This document shows, in pieces, positions 59,867 through 64,000 of a stretch of 64,000 nt of DNA. Within the stretch, counting starts at the first letter, position 1. Each line of letters starts with the position of its first letter. The stretch comes from Nesterenkonia sandarakina (lineage in GTDB: Bacteria; Actinomycetota; Actinomycetes; Actinomycetales; Micrococcaceae): the NCBI RefSeq assembly GCF_013410215.1, contig NZ_JACCFQ010000001.1, positions 930,001 through 994,000 of the forward strand, read 5' to 3'. Made by a program: the position numbers and the translations under genes. The notes below the pieces were generated by a model. It was not told the origin of the DNA and did no database searches. It saw nothing but the letters and a program-made list of their open reading frames with translations.

Positions 59867-61369
59867 TCATGGGCGCGAACCGATCATGTCCATCAGACGG
59901 TGCAGATCATCGATGGAGCCGAAATCGATCGCGATCCGGCCCTTCTTGGCTCCCAGGGTGATCTTGACCTGCGTGTCGAGACGATCCGTGAGCGCTTCGG
60001 AGAACTCCTCGAGCTGACGCACCCGAGGGCTCTTCGCGCGTTCCCGGCCCAGGTCTCCCGTGTTCTGGTCGCGCTGGGCCAGGGTCACGGCCTCCTCGGT
60101 GGCACGCACCGACAGCCCCTCGGCCACGATCCGTCCGGCCAGCTGATCCATCTGCTCCAGAGACTTCAGCCCCAGCAGGGCCCTGGCGTGCCCAGCAGAG
60201 AGCACCCCGGCGGCCACCCGGCGCTGCACGGCCGGGGGCAGCTTCATCAGACGCAGGGTGTTGCTGATCTGCGGTCGGGATCGCCCGATGCGCTCCGCCA
60301 GCTCGTCCTGGGTGCAGTTGAAATCATCAAGTAATTGCCGGTATGCAGCGGCTTCCTCCAAAGGATTGAGCTGCGATCTGTGGATATTCTCCAAAAGAGC
60401 GTCGCGGAGCAGATCATCGTCGGTGGTCATCCGCACGATGGCTGGAATCGATGTCCGCTCGGCGGTCTTGGAAGCCCGCCAGCGCCGTTCACCCATGACC
60501 AGCTCATACTGGTCAGGTCCCGCAGGTCGCACCACGATGGGCTGCAGCACGCCGATCTCTCGAATCGAGTGGATCAGCTCATCCATATGCTCCTCGTCGA
60601 ACTCCTGACGAGGCTGACGTGGGTTCGGCACGATCGCATCCACTGGGATGGACCTGAACTCGGCTCCGTCCACCGTGCCGCCGGTTTCACGTGAAACGGT
60701 CTGGGTCCAGGCAGCCTCGGTGGGCTCGCTGGCCGGGAAAGAGTCCTTGGTCGCCTGATCTGTGCCGGATCTATCTTCCAGCGACGAGGCATTGCTGGCC
60801 GCAGGAGCGTGCCCCGTTGCGGCCGTGCTGGATCTAGACGCGGTACGCGAAAGCACGTCTGGCATGGGAGCACGCTGGCCACCGGGGGATCGCCTGGACG
60901 AGGTGCTTGGCGGTGCAATGGTGGCAGATTCCCGGGCGATGACCTGCCGATCCAGGTCTGATTTCGCTGAGAAGAAGACATCTATCGGGCGCGGAGCTGG
61001 TGCCCGGATTCCCCCGGTTTCGCGTGAAACCTGCTGGGATCCCGCTGACGAGTCCGCGCTATCCGCCGACTCTGGAGCCCGTGAGTCATCGCGCCGGCCC
61101 CGGCCAGCCGTCTGGGAGGCAGAGTCCGACCTTCTCGCTGGCTCGGCCCCGGTCTCGGACTCCTCATGCGTCGACCCTGTACCTGCCGCGCCTTCAGCCA
61201 CCGACCCTACACCTGCCGACCGCTGCTCTGCCCTCGCGGGCGGTGCGGACTCTGCTGCTGCTGCCTCGTCCGCCGCAGCCTGCTCGGCAGCCGCAGCCTC
61301 TTCGGCCGCATCACTGTTGATCAATGCCCCTAAGCCCCGACCAAGCCCGCGACGTTTGCGTTCTGCCAT
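59867..61369 (-). CDS. parB: Chromosome partitioning protein ParB
   Basis: CTP-dependent clamp that loads at parS and spreads (500 aa, longer than the usual 300-380). N-terminal ParA-contact box [16 protein letters not shown]; a long disordered Ala/Ser/Glu-rich region (about residues 20-235); CTP-binding motifs [10 protein letters not shown] and [34 protein letters not shown]-terminal dimer domain. ATG at 61369 has AGGAGG 7 nt upstream. Two parS-type sequences lie within its disordered-linker codons, each encoding VSRETGG. Confidence 0.96.
   Translation of the reverse strand: MAERKRRGLGRGLGALINSDAAEEAAAAEQAAADEAAAAESAPPARAEQRSAGVGSVAEGAAGTGSTHEESETGAEPARRSDSASQTAGRGRRDDSRAPESADSADSSAGSQQVSRETGGIRAPAPRPIDVFFSAKSDLDRQVIARESATIAPPSTSSRRSPGGQRAPMPDVLSRTASRSSTAATGHAPAASNASSLEDRSGTDQATKDSFPASEPTEAAWTQTVSRETGGTVDGAEFRSIPVDAIVPNPRQPRQEFDEEHMDELIHSIREIGVLQPIVVRPAGPDQYELVMGERRWRASKTAERTSIPAIVRMTTDDDLLRDALLENIHRSQLNPLEEAAAYRQLLDDFNCTQDELAERIGRSRPQISNTLRLMKLPPAVQRRVAAGVLSAGHARALLGLKSLEQMDQLAGRIVAEGLSVRATEEAVTLAQRDQNTGDLGRERAKSPRVRQLEEFSEALTDRLDTQVKITLGAKKGRIAIDFGSIDDLHRLMDMIGSRP
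60684..60697. other. parS site inside parB
   Basis: GTTTCACGTGAAAC, exact, coding for VSRET at about residues 225-229 of ParB, at the end of the disordered linker. Confidence 0.88.
61017..61030. other. Degenerate parS site inside parB
   Basis: GTTTCGCGTGAAAC, one mismatch in the core, also coding for VSRET at about residues 114-118. Confidence 0.55.
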
Positions 61370-61401
61370 GCGGCAGCCTCCTAGCAGATAGAACCGGCGC
61401 C

Positions 61402-61415
61402 GTTCCACGTGCAGG
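61402..61415. other. parS half-site before parB
   Basis: GTTCCACGTG followed by CAGG; one half is exact, the other has three mismatches. It lies 33 bp upstream of the parB start and might contribute to autoregulation. Confidence 0.3.
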
Positions 61416-61480
61416 ACGGCCGCATCTATTCTACGGAGCAAAACCACGGGTTCGGGTCAGGCGAGACACCAGGGTTCAGC

Positions 61481-61494
61481 GTTTCACGTGAAAC
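61481..61494. other. parS site
   Basis: GTTTCACGTGAAAC, exact, in the parB-parA gap. Confidence 0.92.
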
Positions 61495-61668
61495 CTGGGG
61501 CCGCACCCAGGCGTGACTTTGCGCTCAAGGTGTGGTTCCATCCATATCGTCGCGCTTTGTCGACCAGCCCGTTGCGCGCGATCGCGGTGTCTCCGCAAGA
61601 GATGCTCTCGAGTCTGGCAGTCGCAGAGTCCACCCGCGCGGCGCTTTCTGCCAGGTGATCTTGGCTCT

Positions 61669-61682
61669 GTTCCACGTGAAAC
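61669..61682. other. parS site
   Basis: GTTCCACGTGAAAC; with its flanks (61668-61683) it equals the 16-bp Bacillus consensus TGTTCCACGTGAAACA. Confidence 0.93.
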
Positions 61683-61821
61683 ACCAAGACCTCCATCGAG
61701 AACCGCCTGCTGCAAGAAGTGGAGCATGCGCAAGCAAGCGTGCACCGCAGTCGCCGACATAAGGGATGGCGACTTGAAGGACGGCGCCGTGGTGGGATCA
61801 ACACCGCGACAGCGCAAGCAG

Positions 61822-61835
61822 GTTTCACGTGAAAC
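61822..61835. other. parS site
   Basis: GTTTCACGTGAAAC, exact, in the parB-parA gap. Confidence 0.92.
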
Positions 61836-61872
61836 CCACGCTGTTCACGCGCCCGAAGCAAGAAAAGTGCGC

Positions 61873-61886
61873 GTTTCACGTGAAAC
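61873..61886. other. parS site
   Basis: GTTTCACGTGAAAC, exact, only 51 bp from the preceding site. Confidence 0.92.
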
Positions 61887-62208
61887 TCTTTCTAGAACGG
61901 GCCGAGGCGCTGGTGACGACCGAGTTCGCGGAGGGGACATGGACTCTACCTGGACTCACCCCCCCTGCCACTGACCGCACACCAGCGCGCTGTTCGTGCA
62001 GATGACCCCGTGGCCGGCATCTGATCTGTCATCCCGTGCAGTAGGTCTCCGGCCAGCCTCGACCAGGCGGGCGGTCCGGGAGGAGCAGGATCCTACGAGC
62101 GCCGTGATCCAGTGATCCATGAATCAGCAGTATCTGCGCCCCAGACGCTTTGCTGCGCGATTGCGCCGCAAGTGCAGGATCGGATGATTCTCAGCACACA
62201 GGTCCAAC

Positions 62209-62222
62209 GTTCCACGTGAAAC
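62209..62222. other. parS site
   Basis: GTTCCACGTGAAAC, exact variant, in the parB-parA gap. Confidence 0.92.
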
Positions 62223-62303
62223 GCCCTCCGGACAGAGAAAGTCCGCTGAGGTGGGCTTGACGGGCAACGCAGCCACTCGAGAAGGCACAGATTGCCGCTG
62301 GAG

Positions 62304-62317
62304 GTTCCACGTGAAAC
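62304..62317. other. parS site
   Basis: GTTCCACGTGAAAC, exact variant, 95 bp from the preceding site. Confidence 0.92.
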
Positions 62318-62352
62318 GCGCCAGACCAGTGACAAGCGATCCGGCACAGCAG

Positions 62353-62366
62353 GTTTCACGTGAAAC
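62353..62366. other. parS site
   Basis: GTTTCACGTGAAAC, exact, 49 bp from the preceding site. Confidence 0.92.
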
Positions 62367-62538
62367 GAGGTCAGAAAGTGCATTGCCCGTTACTACACGG
62401 CCACGACCGCCATGGCGGCAGATCACTCGGCCCTCAGCTGACCTCCGCCGGCCAGTCATCTCGCCGGAGCCACACGAGTCGCTCTGCACACCCAGCCGCC
62501 GCAGCGCCGACAGGTCCACGGCCACATGAACTCCGAAC

Positions 62539-63513
62539 TCAGGAGCGCTGAACCAGCTCCGCGGCCGCCTCGAGGTAGGCCAGCGCTCCCGTGGAGGAGC
62601 GGTCGTAGGTGATCACGGTCTGCTGGTAGGAAGGCGCCTCGGAGATGCGCACGCTGCGTGGAATCACAGACTTCAACACCGAGTCCGGGAAGTGCTCGCG
62701 GACCTCACCTGCCACCTGCGAGGCCAGATTGGTGCGGCCGTCGTACATGGTCAACAAGATCGTGGAGACCTTCAGGGGTGGGTTCAGATGCTTCTGAATC
62801 ATGCCGATGTTGTTGAGCAGCTGACTCAGGCCCTCCAGTGCGTAGTACTCACACTGGATCGGGATGAGCACCTCCTGGGCAGCGACGAAGGCATTGACCG
62901 TTAGAAGCCCAAGACTGGGTGGGCAGTCGATGAACACGAAATCCAGCCGCTGGAGTCCGTTCTCCTCGCGGTAGCGGTGATACTCCGCCAGCGCGCGGGC
63001 CAGCCGCTGCTCTCTGGCGACGAGGGAGACCAGTTCGATCTCGGCTCCCGCGAGGTGGATCGTCGCAGGCACCACTTGGAGTCGCGGGATGTCCGGACAA
63101 TCAGTGACCACATCGGCCAAGGCGAAATCCTCGATCAGAACGTCGTAGACGGAGTCCGTGTCCGCGGAGTGCTCGACCCCCAGTGCGGTGGACGCATTGC
63201 CCTGCGGATCGATGTCGATCACCAAGACGTTGAAGCCCTGATCAGCCAGCGCTGCAGAGAGGTTGACCGTGCTGGTGGTCTTGCCCACCCCGCCCTTCTG
63301 ATTGGAGACGGTGATGGCTCGGGTGTGTCCCGGTCGAGTGAGCTCGGTCGTGGTCAGCTTCTTACGGCGACGATTCTCATCGGCGAGTTCGGCCGCCAGG
63401 GGAGAGGACGCGGTCAGGGACTCCAGGATGGACGAGCCCTCTGCAGTGCTGGCGGCGGCGTTGGCGGCCTTCGCCGCACCACTGGTTTCACGTGAAACGC
63501 GCTTCTCCTGCAC
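62539..63513 (-). CDS. parA: Chromosome partitioning ATPase ParA (Soj)
   Basis: ATP-dependent DNA-binding partner of ParB (324 aa). Deviant Walker A SNQKGGVGKTTSTVNLSAAL, DIDPQGNASTALG and FIDCPPSLGLLTVNA. GTG at 63513 follows AGGAAAGG; it leaves an N-terminal tail of about 65 residues before the Walker region. An exact parS sits in codons 6-10 (VSRET). It is separated from parB by about 1.17 kb of parS-rich DNA. rsmG lies 155 bp upstream. Confidence 0.95.
   Translation of the reverse strand: MQEKRVSRETSGAAKAANAAASTAEGSSILESLTASSPLAAELADENRRRKKLTTTELTRPGHTRAITVSNQKGGVGKTTSTVNLSAALADQGFNVLVIDIDPQGNASTALGVEHSADTDSVYDVLIEDFALADVVTDCPDIPRLQVVPATIHLAGAEIELVSLVAREQRLARALAEYHRYREENGLQRLDFVFIDCPPSLGLLTVNAFVAAQEVLIPIQCEYYALEGLSQLLNNIGMIQKHLNPPLKVSTILLTMYDGRTNLASQVAGEVREHFPDSVLKSVIPRSVRISEAPSYQQTVITYDRSSTGALAYLEAAAELVQRS
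63485..63498. other. parS site inside parA
   Basis: GTTTCACGTGAAAC, exact, within the first ten codons of parA. Confidence 0.9.
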
Positions 63514-63668
63514 GGGCCACCCTTTCCTTGTCTTCACTGGGCCACTGCGGCATGCTCTCCGCTTCTGCAGAGGCACCGCGGGCGCACGGGTATGAGTCTA
63601 GATCACTGCAGTCCTGGCCGGCGGCACACATGCTCGAGAGTCAGTCTCAGCATCCCGGGACGCGGGTC

Positions 63669-64000
63669 TCAGCGTCGTCCTGCTGAACGACGCCGGCACC
63701 GCACCACGGTGCTGGGTTCCTCCAGGAGACCTTCGCCGAGCAGTTCCACGGTTGGCTCTGCGAGCTTGTGCTTGCTGAAGGACTTTCCAGCGGCAGCGAT
63801 CTCGCCACGAGCGCTGCGACCCTTGATCAGCAGCAGCTCGCCGTCGTCGGCCAAAAGTGGGACTGTCATGGGCAAAAGCTTCTTCAGTGCTGTCACAGCG
63901 CGGGCGGTGACCACCTCGGCCATCACCTCATCGGTGACCTCCTCGGCGCGGGCCCGGATCAGCTGCACGTTCTCGAGCTGGAGATCCTCCACCACGGTGC
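63669..64000 (-). CDS. rsmG: 16S rRNA (guanine-527-N7)-methyltransferase, C-terminal part
   Basis: Final ~110 residues of RsmG/GidB, which methylates 16S rRNA near the 530 loop; the gene runs off the right edge. Visible: NVQLIRARAEEV, VVTARAVTALKKLLPMTVPL and LLLIKGRSARGEI, matching the SAM-methyltransferase C-terminal half. Position next to parA is conserved. The C-terminus ends in an Arg-rich tail. Confidence 0.93.
   Translation of the reverse strand, partial: TVVEDLQLENVQLIRARAEEVTDEVMAEVVTARAVTALKKLLPMTVPLLADDGELLLIKGRSARGEIAAAGKSFSKHKLAEPTVELLGEGLLEEPSTVVRCRRRSAGRR

Larger units (their letters stand above)
61370..62538. other. parS array in the gene-free gap between parB and parA
   Basis: About 1.17 kb with no convincing gene: open frames on both strands lack ribosome sites and their repeated VSRET/FHVKP words simply translate parS. 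It carries six exact parS 14-mers plus a half-site. In most bacteria parA and parB are adjacent or overlapping, so the gap is unusual. Probably the main ParB-loading region of the chromosome. Confidence 0.8.

Noticed and set aside
61484-62525. Open frames of about 90-150 codons in the parA-parB gap
   Set aside because: They lack ribosome sites, have composition unlike real proteins and repeat VSRET/FHVKP words that merely translate parS.
1-64000. CRISPR arrays, insertion sequences, prophage, rRNA or tRNA genes
   Set aside because: By eye I found no regularly spaced repeats, transposase or phage proteins, and no convincing tRNA arm with matching acceptor stem; a dedicated tRNA scan would be decisive.

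Overview
The window is a high-GC chromosomal segment of an actinobacterium. Ribosomal proteins, replication genes, many GTG/TTG starts and Micrococcaceae-like gene order (cca-nudix-murJ-trxB-trxA-parB-parA-rsmG, and dnaB near rplI-rpsR-ssb-rpsF) point to a Micrococcaceae relative, possibly Nesterenkonia-like; that genus is an inference from gene order. parB-parA-rsmG at the right end place the replication origin a few kb beyond position 64000. The origin itself (dnaA/dnaN) is not in the window.

Left third (1-24186) is a sugar-catabolism island. Positions 1-6960 hold an L-arabinose system on the minus strand: LacI-type regulator, araB-araD-araA with ATGA overlaps, a ChvE-type binding lipoprotein and the start of its transport ATPase. 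A perfect 16-bp operator lies in front of araB. Positions 7193-24186 hold a second, unassigned carbohydrate system: a binding lipoprotein, a LacI regulator, a plus-strand operon (Gfo/Idh oxidoreductase, DUF993 protein, sugar isomerase-like TIM barrel, Gfo/Idh fused to a DUF6807-like domain, M24-like protein without the usual metal ligands), a minus-strand group (NAD epimerase, another Gfo/Idh enzyme), two ABC permeases preceded by a probable 24-residue leader ORF, then an enolase-superfamily enzyme and glycerate kinase. Two near-identical LacI-type operators link the operon and the permeases. Together they look like oxidation, isomerisation, dehydration and aldol cleavage of an unknown sugar or glycoside ending in glycerate.

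Middle (24274-40378) is mixed housekeeping and metabolism: SurA-like lipoprotein, two DUF202 proteins, two SDR enzymes, pirin, galactokinase, pyroglutamyl peptidase, a WYL regulator with its probable operator, the replicative helicase DnaB, a stand-alone condensation-domain protein, an alpha/beta hydrolase, glutaminase and a luciferase-like monooxygenase. A 656-bp gene-free, locally AT-rich stretch before glutaminase carries a cluster of DnaA-box-like sequences.

Right part (40538-58282) has rpsF-ssb-rpsR-rplI, an M18 aminopeptidase, a two-component system with an ABC-2 exporter and a DUF418 protein, inositol-phosphate synthase, a GT87-like membrane protein, CCA transferase, a NUDIX enzyme, MurJ and a separate protein resembling the pseudokinase/extracellular part that is fused to MurJ in mycobacteria. 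Many genes here start with a TAnnnT box 6-7 nt before the start codon, a leaderless-transcript signature.

Right end (58335-64000) has trxB-trxA behind a sequence that fits the oxidative-stress sigma-R consensus exactly, then the chromosome partition locus. parB and parA are separated by about 1.17 kb of apparently non-coding DNA. Ten exact parS 14-mers lie between 59818 and 63498, six of them in that gap and three embedded in or abutting coding sequence. This array and the DnaA-box cluster are the most striking non-coding signals in the window.
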